From Paraspadella gotoi (Eukaryota; Chaetognatha), in NCBI GenBank assembly GCA_051294375.1, contig CM119269.1, positions 9,912,839 through 9,976,838 of the forward strand: a DNA stretch of 64,000 nt. The letters run 5' to 3'. This document shows positions 52,891 to 64,000 of the stretch, one piece after another; within the stretch, counting starts at the first letter, position 1; each line of letters begins with the position of its first letter. The notes under the pieces were generated by a model. The model was not told the origin of the DNA. It was given only the letters and a program-made list of their open reading frames with translations, and did no database searches. The position numbers and the translations under genes are program-made.

Positions 52891-55800
52891 CCGCTATTCA
52901 ATCAAAATTCTAAACAAAGAAAATCGAATCAAGAAATTTGCGATTTTTTTTTCTCGATCAAAAAATCGATGTGAGGAAAATACGAATTTGTCGAAAAAGA
53001 GAGAAAGAAGTTCCAGTTGTTCGTCCAACTCTTTAACCCTGGCACCGCAAGTATGGCAATATTAATCTAGTAATGCATGTCCGAGCTGTACTTAATTAGC
53101 GACGGATGCCTGGTAATTGAAAAATATTTGGCACTACATGTATTAATGTATCATGTTTTCATGTCACTCCATAGATATATAATATATATATATTCCAGCC
53201 AACGTCTGCTTGTCATGTTCAACAGCAAATCATGGTCGGCACTTTCGGCGTAGCATGTTTCTCCGCTGACCTCATCTCGGCTTTGCACGTGTCCGTCTCC
53301 GTGTACCCAAGTCCGTACGTCCGTTTTCCTTTTCTCACTTTCTTCCCTCAAAATCTTTTTCTTTTTTTTTTTTTTCGAAGGCGAAAAAAAACTTTTTGAC
53401 CCGAAAATCGAATCGAAGCAAAAAATTTGTTTTCGATTTCGTCGTCGTCGTTGTTGTAGTTGCTCTATTTGATGTTGTTGTTTTCATTGTTGTTATTTGT
53501 AACTCTCTTCGTTGTTTTCATCCTATTTAATGTTGTTGTTTTTAGTTCTCTTTGTTATCGTTTATTGTAGTTCTCTAAGTTATTCTTTTGATAGTTGTTG
53601 CATCTGCACTTGAATCTGCGCTTGTCATCGTTGTTCTTGTTATTAAAGCTAATGTTACTATTGTAATTATTGCTGATAATGTTGTTGTTGTTGTTATTGT
53701 CTTTAAACAAAGTTTTCTTAGTTGTTCTTTTATTGATTTTCTTTTTTTTCGACACTGAAGCGCAGATGTTGTTGAAACTCGACAGGGAAAAAAAATATGA
53801 GAACATAAGAGAGAAAAAAGTGACTTTTTCCCGTCAATTTGTCTATGAGTTCAAGAGATCAAGAGATTTTTGTAAACTGGAAGCGATTGCATATACAATT
53901 ATACACGATACAGTAAAAAAAGAAATGAGGTGGAAAGGAGATAAAATAAAATAAAGTTGAATGAAATAAATGAAATTAAAGACGTAAAATGAAATAAAAT
54001 CAAACGGAATGACCTAAAATATGTACAGTCTATTGATTATGGCGACCTGAGGAAGTTTTCATCTTTGACAGTTTGAACTTTTCCGTCTTGTTAAGTTTTT
54101 GACAAAAAATCTTGAGTTTTTCCGTTCCGTTGGTTTGACAGAAAAACAAATTGTCAACAAATTGTTACTGAAAGAAAATTTAAAAAAAAAATAGAAGCAA
54201 AAATTTAGAGAAAAAAATTGTGTTTGAACTCGAAGTGTAATGGGCATTGCCACAGTTCCACCCGCCAATACCCAATAGACTTTGAACCCTCAGTCGTGAC
54301 ATTAAATAAATCCATCAGCTCGTGACAAATAGTAACCAGGTTAAATCACAACCCGCTACCTGACCAACGAATAGCATGAAGACGACCGTAAGCCGACCTG
54401 GGGACTGAGTCACAACTCGAGCCTGTTTTTCAGCCAAGAACTCGATCCAAGACCGTTCCAGTCGCGGGAGGGCCCAAAACAGAGGTCCTCCCGACCTCAA
54501 TGTACGAGCCATTTTGGTTAAGATGTCCGCACAAGAAAAGACCCGATAGAGGGACGAGTCGCTGACCTTCTCTTGAAATCTTGTTGACTTTTTTTCACAA
54601 ACTGATCTTCACTGCCTCGCAGTCTTTTTTTAACTTTACAACCAACTTTACAATCTGTTGGACATGGACAAGCTTTTTGGTCAGTTATGGCCTTCGTCAA
54701 TGACATTAATCTTTTTATTTTTTCTAATTTTTACTCTAAAATATTTGTCGCATCAGACTTTACATATTCTTTTTTTTCGACTCAACAGAAAATCAAAAAT
54801 ATTTCAGAATTTCTTATTTTTTTTCAAAAATGTCAATGACTCTTCTTTTTCTTCCCCAATCCGTTTGTGAGTCGCGTCTCACCGATGTGACTTGATCAGA
54901 CTCTTTTCGGTCGGTCAGTCAGAGCTATACTACATTTTTAAATAAAAAAAGCGTTTTGATTAACTTAAGATAGTACTGTCAAAATTATAAGTAAATAACT
55001 ATATAATTATATAATAAAAAAGTTCAATCAATAATTTTGGTGGGTTAAGTTTATAAGTAAGTTTAATAAGAGTTTATAAGTAAGTTTATAAGTAAGTTTT
55101 ATAATTCGAAGATCTGTGAAAAATATTTAAAATATTTAGTTCAAACGAAAAGATATTACGACGCACACTTTAAAATTGCCGTTCTTTCTCTTGCTCCCCA
55201 TCTTTCTCGCTCCTCTACATCATTGTCTCAGCGCCCTCCTCACCCCTCTCGCACATTCCCCTACTGCATCTTCCCCACTTCGCCATCCTATCTTTTCCCA
55301 CTCTCATGCTCCCTCGCCCCCGCCAACACAAATCGTTAGTATTTTGACAAGACGCTCCCAGGTTACACGCCCGCTCCTTCTCCTGTACCGGCACTATATC
55401 TCGTCACCAAGTATATTTTGAAAAGCGCCCCAGGATTAACGCCGCTGGCCTCGCCTGCCTCCTCCGTCGCCATATCTCTACACAATGTTATATTGTGAAA
55501 AAAGAGGCCGTCCAGCGTTAACCCCTTTCTGCTCCTTCCTCCGTCCCGCCTTCATCTTCTGACGGCCTTTCCTTTCATCCTTAATTAATTCTCGAATAGT
55601 TATTGGATCGCGCCTAACACCCCACCCGACAACCTCCGATTTGGTATCACCAACTTTACTAATTACACTATACTAAAAGTATTCTTAAAAACTTTTACTC
55701 TTTTGTTCTTTGAATAATATTCATATCAATTCATTTATAAAATTATTAAAATTATCTATATCAATTCAGACATACCACCTTTTTATCTGTACTTGAATTT

Positions 55801-56460
55801 AGCATAATTCTGTTTCACTATTAGACATCTTTATTGCAAATCTATTTTAAGAAATAAGTTATTAGCTACAATATGCAAATAAGACTCAATCCCTTTTGCT
55901 TGGTACAAGAGTAAGATACTACGAAATCCTTGCTCCTTGTTCAAAACCTGTCATCCGTTACGTCCGACGCCTCAACGCCCGACCCGCGTAGGCATAGAAA
56001 TACACAAGATTTTTTTTAGACTGCAGAAGATACTTCTTTTGCGTCTTCACGCCCGCGGAGACGACGGTTCGTGATTTCACGCCGGTCAAAACTGCTCTAG
56101 TGAGCTTCAAGAGAAAACGTTCTGTGAATAGAGAATGAACTTTTATTTTTGAAAACGACAAAGAAAATTCCTTCAGCATTCTCGTAAATACGCGAGTTTC
56201 TGTGCGCCGGGTGAAATCAATATTTGTGAGTTTTCATGCCCAAGAAACTCAATTTCGATTCGAAATCTTCTCTCACGCCGGGCGAAGATACGACCATCTA
56301 AAATGTAATTGCCTTAATGGTCAATGAGCATTAAGCGAGGCCAAGAATATCTCAACAACTTTCGAAGTCTTCACACTACGCCATGATGAAGACCGAAATC
56401 AGTCGAAAACATGCCGTTTAATCCATTATATTTGGTGCTTTTTGAAATAATAAACTCTGT
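52891..56460. other. No recognised gene
   Basis: Mixed single-copy and degenerate repeat sequence. GTT/GTTGTT triplets 53435-53700. AT-rich blocks near 55.0 kb. A threefold degenerate repeat at 55320-55565. A repeat fragment at about 56190-56460 with the motif TGATGAAGAC..GTCGAAAACATG. Minus-strand frames at 54315-54512 and 55958-56179 have no identifiable domain. Confidence 0.45.
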
Positions 56461-56577
56461 TTGAAATAAATTCCAAAACGTAACACGAAAAGAAAGGAAA
56501 TTACATGAACTGATTACTTAATTTTTAACAAGTAAGAGACAGACAAAAAAGACGCCGGGTCGGCGCTGACCGAGAAG

Positions 56578-56880
56578 AGAGAGAGAAAAGAAGAAAAAGA
56601 GAGAGAGTGGAGCAGATAAAAGAAAGAGGAAAAGAAAAGAAAAGAAGAGAGAGAGAGAAGAGAGAAAGAAAAAGAAGATGAGAGAGAAAGCAGAGAGATA
56701 ACAAGACGAAGAGAAAAGAAAAAAAAAGAAAAAAAAAAGAGAAAGAAAAAGAGCAGACGAGAGGAGAGAGAGAGAGACGAGAGAAAAAAAGAGAGAGAGA
56801 TGAACAGAGAGAGAGAAAGAAGGAGAGAAAATAAAAAGAAAGAGAAAGAAAGAGAGAGAGAGTACGAAGAGAGAGACAGG
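56578..56880. repeat. GA/AAAG-rich tract
   Basis: About 300 bp of interrupted GAGA and AAAG. The long Ser/Leu/Phe frames on its complementary strand are translations of this tract. Confidence 0.9.
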
Positions 56881-57079
56881 AGGAGAAAGAAACAATCAGA
56901 CACAAAGGTCATAGTGCTACGATAAAAGACGCCAAAATGAAACCAAAGACTTGAAACGTGACATTGAGGACAATGTGGAAGAAAGAACAACAAAAAAGAA
57001 AATTGTAAAGCACGAGACATGAAGAAGATCGAAGAAAAAGATCATGAGCCCGAAGACGTATAAAACTAAAGAAGCGAAA

Positions 57080-57390
57080 AGAACATATGGACAAATATGG
57101 TGGCACGGTATCCATTCACCCCGCCTCACACTCCACAAGTGTGTTCAGCCTAATACCATGTCTCAGGGGGAAACACCATCACCCAGGCTTCAGTGTTCCA
57201 TCAACAGTCCTAACAACTTCCCTCTCGCGTTGCAAAGCGAGGACCGTCCTAGGGGAACCGTGCAGTTACTGACTTGGTACGTCATCTGAGGGTCCGGAAA
57301 GCCCCAAGCCACACATCGTGAGAGCCCCACCAAATGGGCTATTCACAGGCAATACCCAGCTGTTGCCATAATGACAAGAAACGATAACTA
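57080..57390 (+). mobile_element. Possible dispersed repeat end
   Basis: GC-richer than its surroundings, with no coding sign. The stretch GGCAATACCCAGCTGTTGCC near 57350 resembles CTAGCTGGGCAT..GGCTGTTGCC near 60290-60330, suggesting fragments of one repeat family. Confidence 0.35.
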
Positions 57391-58814
57391 AATTGAGTCG
57401 GTGCAGGCAGTTAGATTCCGCCTTTATATTTGTAATTTCGATGTTGATTGAGTTTGCTGGTTGGCTTGTTACTCATTAAACACTGTAAAAACGCAAAAAA
57501 ATTCGCCTTCAACCTCGTACATCATGAATCTCGGCAACGCTGTGAAACTTACAATACCTGTCATTTAAAAAAAGATCAACCTGATGTTAGTAAATACGAA
57601 TTCATCAAAGTCAAGTAAGGAAAAAAAATGAAATCCTAAGCACTTTCTTTTTATTTCTTCGGTTTGAGAAAGTTCAATGGCAAAGCTTGTTTCTCCCTTT
57701 AAAACTCAAAATCGCTAAATCCGCACTACCTGTATTCTGGAACCTTAGTGACCCGTTCAATGCTGACCAATATACTAAGTTTGGATAACCGGAGGTAAAC
57801 AATATAAGAAAGTCGAGCAAAAGAACAAAATATGAAAACCTAGTTCCTTTCTTTGTATTTTCGCAATGATTGAGACCTTGTTACACTTTAAGATATAGTT
57901 CTTTCTTACAACTCAAAACCGCTAAAATCCGCTAACAGACCGTGAATAGCCAAACCTATTACTAACTAATAAAGAGTTTTTAAGTTTTAAACATATGATA
58001 ACCTGATGATTAAACGCCAGTAACTACCAAGAAGAAAAGTTCAATTTCAAGAAACGCTAGTTAATTTCTTAATATAATTTGAATCTATTTCACAGATCTT
58101 AGTACCTTCATTGGAAAAATCTCATTTCTCTCTTAATTTTAAGATCGCATTATCGCCATTAAAATGTGCGACAAGAACCTTTCTTGACCTATTGATGAAA
58201 CCTATATATTGGTCAGACATGCTGCATAAAACCTGGGTAAACGTAGTGACCATATTGTGAAAATCTGTTTGTTGTAAATTTTTAAGGAAAAAATAATGAA
58301 GGACTAAGTAAGAGAAATAATTGATTACTATTAGAGTGAAGAAAACAGGATGAGCATTGAGTTTCTTGATATGATTAAAGGTGAGTACGACTTGCTTTCA
58401 ACGCCTAATCATACCATTTATGCACATTACAAGCGATATGAGAACAAATGACAGTAAAGAACGAAGAAAGGTCTTATTTCGAGAGAGTACAAAAAAGAGA
58501 GGTCGAAAGATAAGAAGACAAGGTTAGATTTTACGACCCCTTTATCTGGGTCAAAATCCGCGCAAACGCAGGTTTACTCGTCATTTAAAAACTTACTCGA
58601 AATCGAATTCGGTGCATGACCTTTTTCGCAATCCCCTTCTGAATTTTTATTTTCCTCGGAGCATGCTATCAGCGTGCCCAACCCCTCCCCGTCGCGAAAA
58701 CGAAGAGGAATCTCCAGGGAGAAGTTCTTCTGGTTTGTTTACAGCGGAAACGAAAGAGGGACACTGAAGACGAAGTCGACGCTTCCTTTCTTTTTTTCCC
58801 TTCAAAGTCTGTCA

Positions 58815-58878
<64 letters not shown>

Positions 58879-58968
58879 CTTTCTTTCTTTTTCATCCACC
58901 TCCAGAAAATAGAAAAAAAAATTGAAGGGGTTGTTTGGCGCGGGCGCAGAAGAAAATCAAATTCCTTG

Positions 58969-59024
<56 letters not shown>

Positions 59025-60531
59025 TCTCTCTCTCTCTTTCTCTCTCCTATACTCCCCGTCCAGCCATTGCGAGAACTGACAAAAAAAAGCCTCCCGTTCG
59101 ATTCATTTTCTTCTCTGTATTAAATTTTGGAATCAGAGGCTTTTGCTTCAGCTTTTATTTGGTGACAAAAAAATGAACTCGGCTCGGAACCAGATTGTCC
59201 CTTATCCTCAATCTTTCACACTTACCCATCGTCGCTCACCCTCAAGCTTTTTCTTTCTCCTACCCCTACCTCTTATTCCTCTCGCTCTCTCTTCTTCTTC
59301 CACTTCTAAGGTCCCTCTTCCCATTTACTTCTTCCTCCTTCTAATCCTCTCTCCGGTTCCCATCTGCCCCTATCTCCGTTCACTCTCTTTCTCTCCCTCC
59401 CCTCTCCCCTCTTCTCCTTAACTTACTTAAATCTCTATTTCCCCCCTCTCTCTCTCTCCCTCAGATCTTTTCACTCACTCCCCCCCCTCTCAGCACTTTA
59501 ATGACATAAAGTTGATTCAATGGCATAAACTTTCTTTAGACTCGAGATAGACGCGATCTTGACGAACCGACGCTTTGTTGACAACTGACATAAAAACCCA
59601 AAGTTAGAAACTCATTTTTCGCCTCCAAAATTCTCTTTTTTTCCTATTTTTCCCTCTTTTGCTTCACAGATTCTGTTGCTTTTTTCGTTGCGCTTTTTTT
59701 TTTCTTCACTCTCGTTTTTAGGCGACAAAAAGTCAATTCGCTTTTTCGTTTTTAACTAAAAGAAAAAAAATTGTGTCAAAATTGTTGTTTATTTTTTTCT
59801 TCATTTTTTATATTGTTACTTTTATTGAGAGAAAGTTTAGATTTTGTTTTCATCAGCTTCGTTACGTTATTATCTTGTAATTCTTCAATCAATTAAACGC
59901 CGGAAAAACATTCTGCTTTTAAAACGGTCCGTTTTTGGATTTATTGGCGAAAATTCGATTTGGAGCAAAAGGGGTTTATTGCATCCTACAGGCAGTATTG
60001 TTTTCATGTAGCTTTTTTGACAAAACTTTTTCTTTTATCTCTGAATTTATTTGGATTTTTTTCCCTTTTTTTCTTTGTTTTTTTTTCTTCTATTTTTTCT
60101 CCTTTCTATCCTTCTTTCCATCTTTCTTTTGCCTTTCTTCCCTTCAACTATCCCTATCTATTTTCTGTCTATCTCGATGGTTCAGCAGGGAAACGCTCCA
60201 TCACAAAACAGCGCTACATCCACAGTGGTGATTGCTTTCTCTTGTTTGTGGAAAGCGAGACAGTATTAGTTTAAGCTCACCAGCGCCATACCTAGCTGGG
60301 CATCACTAGCAACCTGGCTGTTGCCGTAAGTATTAAGTAACGCGCCTTTATTTAGAATTCACAATATCTTATTTCTTTAGCCTAATTCTTTACTTTTCGA
60401 TATTATTGTTAAAGCGGGCCAAAATTTAACAGTTTTTACAATTACTTTTTTTAATTTTTAATATTTCTTTTTATAAATGTTAAATTATCGTATTCACCTA
60501 TAGTAGTATTTTTATACCTATTTTCTTTCTT

Positions 60532-60564
<33 letters not shown>

Positions 60565-62735
60565 CTTTTTTTCTTTCTTTTTCCTTTCTTTCTTTCTTTC
60601 TTTCTTTCTGTCTTTCTGTCTTTCTGTCTTCCTTTCTATCTTTCTTTCTCTCCCACTTTCTACCTCTTTTTTTAAATTTTCCAATCGGTTTTCTTTTCAT
60701 CCTTCATTGTTTTCGGTCGAAGCTTAAACTCGATGGTTTCGTCGAGAGAGAAACGTTTATGCAAATCGCCTTCAAAAAACAGCCTTCTTTTCTTTTCCCT
60801 TTTTACTTTTCTTTTGTCTTTTCTTTCCTCTCTGTTCACTTCTCTTTCCTTTCTCTCCTCTCCCACTGCTCGCCCCCCCCCCAACATCTTTCCCAAATCC
60901 GTCAATGGCTTTTGGGCAATTCGTCTCGACAACGACAACGACAACAACGAAGAAGAATAGAGAGAAACGCGGGACAAAAATAGCGACTGAAAAAGAGACA
61001 AGCAGCTTGTAAACGAGAGGAGATTGGTTAAAAAAAAGGGAAGCATAAAAAGGGGCTAGTTTTAGTTAGAAAAGGCTGAGACGAAAAAGACCGAAAAAAA
61101 ATAATAGATTAATCTAATATCATAACTATATATAATATAAAATAATATCCTAACATTAATGACCTGAATGATTCGTGATATAATTTAACTTAGCAAACGA
61201 AATTCCATTTGAGAATAAAATTATTGTTGATCTTAAAATTCTTGCGTCCACACAACAGTTGGTATTATTCTTTCGCCTTTTCTTTCGGTCTTATTTTGTC
61301 TGTTTATCTCTCTGTCTGTCTATTTGTCTGTCTGTCTGTCTGTTATTTATTATGCGTTTTGGTCTTTGGTTTCTCTCTCTCCCCCTTCCTTCCTCCCTCT
61401 CTCCCTCACTCCCTCCCTCCCTCTCTTCCTCTCTCTCTCTCTATCTATCTCTCTCTCTCGCGACCTCTACAGATCCCCAGAGTTTTTTTCCCTCATTTTT
61501 TTTTCGCAAAAGAAGAGAATTTAATTCCACCAAAATTCCGTTTCTATCGATCAACTTTTCCCCATCTGGGAAAACTTTTTTTTTTAATTCTCATTTCAAT
61601 CATTTTCTTCTTCTTCTTTTTTCAGGTCCTCTTTGCTCCTCCTTCTCCTCCTCCTCTTCCTCGTCCTCCTTTTCCTCCTTCCTCCGTCCCTTCCGCTCCT
61701 GGAAGAATTCCCAGATGGAACTCTTTCTGAGCGAGGGGATGAGACTGAGAGAGAGAGAGAGACTAGAAATATAAAGAGAGAGATTAGTATACAAATGAGG
61801 ACAAAGTTAATAAAAGGAAATAAAATAAAAAGGAGAAAGATGAAGAAGAAACAATTCCGAGAATATTAAGAACAAAAATATTTTGGTCGGCGGTCGTCGG
61901 TTAATTGTGTTTCTTTATCGTTTCGCTTATCGCGTGGCGGTGTGTTCATTTATCTTTCCATGCTTGATAACTTTATTGTTATATTTTTTCAATTTCGTTA
62001 ATTGTTTATCATGTGATCACAATTGATAGAAAATCGGTCTTATGATCAGAAAGACTGAAAGTCAATAATGCTACGTTATTTTTATTCAAGTTTACAGATA
62101 AGTGATCAGCCATAAAATGCTTGTCACTGCGTATTGCGTAAGCATGAAAAGGAAGTCATGTGGCCGAACACATTAAAATTGTTGTTTCTTGTTATTACAC
62201 TATCACGCATTTATTCTTTTAACATAAAAAGCTAAACCAGCTTTCTCTCGGTAAAATATTTATAGAATTCAAGGTAAAAACATCTGCGGATCTGTTAACT
62301 CCTATCTATTTTATATTAGCTGTCGTTTATTTTTTCCGAAACTAATTTTTCTAATCCTTCATATACACTTTTTTGAATATCCGGTTTAGGGAAAAATTGA
62401 AAAATTCCTCCAAAAAATATTCTGTTTCTATCTGGATTATTCAATTCATTCTTTCTTTCTTATTACTATTTATTCAGTTCATTTATCAATTTCATCAATC
62501 CATGCGTCAATCCATTTAATCCCATCCATTTCCACACATCATCCATTCATCCAATCTTTCTATCCATTTTTTATTCATTCATCCAATCTACTCAATTGAC
62601 CTTGATTCTCGTAACCCAGTCCCGTCCTCTTTATGCGGAAAAGAGAGAGAGAAGAGAATGAGAGAGCGGAGAGAGAGAGAGAGGAGAAGAGAGAAGAGAG
62701 AGAGAGAGAGAGAGACGAGGAGAGGACGAGAGAGA

Positions 62736-62773
<38 letters not shown>

Positions 62774-63030
62774 CTAGACAGACGAGGGGAGCAAGCTCCC
62801 ATTCATACGGACGAGTGTTCTGTCCCCCTAGGGTTTATGGGGGGAACTAGGAAAATGGCGGAGGGGGAGAAGTGGAGGGTGACGAGAGAGAGAGGAGAGA
62901 GAGAAGAAGAGAGACGAGATGAGAGAGAGAGAGAGATGAGGAGGAGAGAGGGAGAGACGAGAGAGAGAGAGAACATGGAGATTGTGTAGCTGAGGGAGCA
63001 CGGATTCGTTCCGTGGGGCGTTGGCCTCAG
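57391..63030. other. Repeat-rich stretch without a firm gene
   Basis: AT-rich unique sequence to 58.6 kb. CT tracts at 58820-58874, 58971-59045 and 59440-59462, a TTTC/CTTT array 60530-60655, T/C-rich sequence 61370-61690 and GA tracts 62640-62970. A minus-strand start at 59112 encodes MNRTGGFFLSVLAMAGRG and meets GTATAG followed by GA repeats, so it could be a signal-peptide exon. It is not connected to anything. Confidence 0.45.
60530..60655 (+). repeat. (CTTT)n array
   Basis: About 125 bp of TTTC tetramers with CTGT variants. Confidence 0.95.
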
Positions 63031-63125
63031 NNNNNNNNNNNNNNNNNNNNNNNNNCTCCAGGGGGAATCCCCCAGGGGCTAGAAAAACCTTTCCCTTGGG
63101 GGCCACCCCCAGAAGGATGAATTTG
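62810..63125. repeat. CCCCAGGGG-type palindrome cluster, left part
   Basis: Short GC palindromes (CTCCAGGGGGAATCCCCCAG, CTTGGGGGCCACCCCCAG) on both sides of the 25-N gap at 63031-63055. Confidence 0.75.
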
Positions 63126-63299
63126 CCTGCCCCCTGGAACGGCTCTCTTTCCCTCCTATTTCTCTCTCCCTCTCCTCTCTTTCTCTCTCTCCCTCTCTCT
63201 CTCTTTCTCTATCTCTTTTCTTTTTTCATCTTTTATTAAAATAAAATATAAAAATAAAAATAATATTTTTCACTTCAATTAAGCAATCAATGAACCAAT

Positions 63300-63445
63300 A
63301 GCTGCGCCAACACCAATATGCATACCTTGCCCCTGACTTTGGACAGGCTTTGGTGGTTTAAGGCCTCCATCACTCTTATAAGATAATTACATAGCAGGTC
63401 CCTGCAAGCTTTCAATCAAGACTCTCTCACAATCCCGTTTATTCA
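63300..63445 (+). mobile_element. TTTGGACAGG-family repeat fragment
   Basis: CTTGCCCCTGACTTTGGACA, GGCTTTGGTGGTTTAAGGCC, TCCATCACTCT and CCCTGCAAG repeat the order seen at 26865-26945. Confidence 0.6.
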
Positions 63446-63504
63446 CTCCCAGAATACCTGGCTTCCCTATCAATTTTTGTTAGTTACATAAAACAAGTCT
63501 TGAA

Positions 63505-63582
63505 AGATAGAGAGAGAGAAAGAGATAGAGAGAGAGAATAAAAGAGAGAAAGAAAAAGAAAGAGAGAAATAGAAAAAGAAAG

Positions 63583-63622
<40 letters not shown>

Positions 63623-63660
63623 TGTGAGAGAAAGAGAAAGAGAGAAAGAGAGAGTAACAG
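63505..63660. repeat. GA/AAAGAG tract
   Basis: About 155 bp of GA dinucleotides with AAAG interruptions. Confidence 0.95.
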
Positions 63661-63724
63661 ACAGGGAGAGATATTCTCAGATACAATAACATTGTCAGAA
63701 AGTATATTTTCTTATCTAAACTTT

Positions 63725-63935
63725 GCTCTCTCCTTAACTCGCCCCTGGGGGAGCACTCTTTTGCTCCCCAAGGGGTTACCCCCAGGGGCAGACTTTTTTT
63801 GGCCCCAGGGGGCCGCCCCAGGAGGGTTCCCCCTGGGGCAAACATTTTGGGTCTATTAGGGGTGCCCCCTCAATGACCATTTTGCTGCTCCCCCTGGAAT
63901 AGTCTGCCCCCTGGGGCCGCCCCTAGAGCCAACCC
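63725..63935. repeat. CCCCAGGGG-type palindrome cluster, right part
   Basis: At least six short GC palindromes in about 200 bp, such as CCCCTGGGGGAGCACTC, TTGCTCCCCAAGGGG, GGCCCCAGGGGGCC and TCCCCCTGGGGC, separated by short spacers like AGACTTTTTTT. Confidence 0.85.
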
Positions 63936-64000
63936 GGAGGATTTGGGAGATGACATATCTCAATTTTAATGTGTTTCGCCACATTGACTTCCTTTTCATG

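Noticed and set aside
56514-57020. Minus-strand 168-codon Ser/Leu/Phe frame, membrane-protein-like
   Set aside because: It is the translation of a GA/AAAG tract; neighbouring frames are equally long and there is no domain.

Overview
The window is nuclear DNA of an invertebrate animal. The support is spliced genes with GT-AG introns, a TRPM-type cation channel, MAM and LDL-receptor class A (LDLa) modules, an SLC43-type membrane transporter, a decayed Ty3/Gypsy-like retroelement and tRNA-derived SINEs. The sequence does not let me name the phylum. It is rich in simple repeats, above all GA/CT dinucleotide tracts and GAC/GTC triplets. Eleven runs of N break it, so it is a scaffold of several contigs. 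Most long open frames are only translations of simple repeats or of N.

Layout. 1-6.3 kb: sequence without recognisable genes, then a frameshifted minus-strand pol relic (reverse transcriptase, RNase H, integrase). 7.0-20.4 kb: minus-strand exons of a multi-module MAM/LDLa protein whose splice sites, phases and domain order agree from exon to exon. A 5.1 kb intron of this gene (12802-17887) holds a complete single-exon TRPM-like channel of 1328 codons on the same strand. The 7.0-8.15 kb contig repeats 8.88-10.64 kb and looks like the other haplotype, lacking a SINE pair. 20.4-32.3 kb: no convincing gene; microsatellites, telomere-like TTAGGG-variant blocks and gaps. 32.5-38.5 kb, plus strand: six exons of an SLC43-like transporter whose first extracellular loop carries an Asp/Gly-rich repeat domain of roughly 700 residues, ending at an RKKR site. 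39.3-40.5 kb: a large inverted repeat. 44.4-48.8 kb, minus strand: three more MAM exons and a candidate terminal exon encoding a membrane helix and a poly-Asp tail. 49-64 kb: minisatellites, GA tracts, repeat-family fragments and a cluster of short CCCCAGGGG palindromes at the right end.

The most noteworthy objects are the giant acidic repeat loop in the transporter (with a 210 bp higher-order repeat), the intronless TRPM gene nested in a MAM/LDLa gene, the habit of GA/CT microsatellites to sit at splice sites in transcript-sense orientation (GA after donors, CT before acceptors), and a dispersed family made of TTAGGG-like repeats ending in a GGGCGCTCT..GGAAAA motif. All family calls come from reading the translations by eye; no database search was run.
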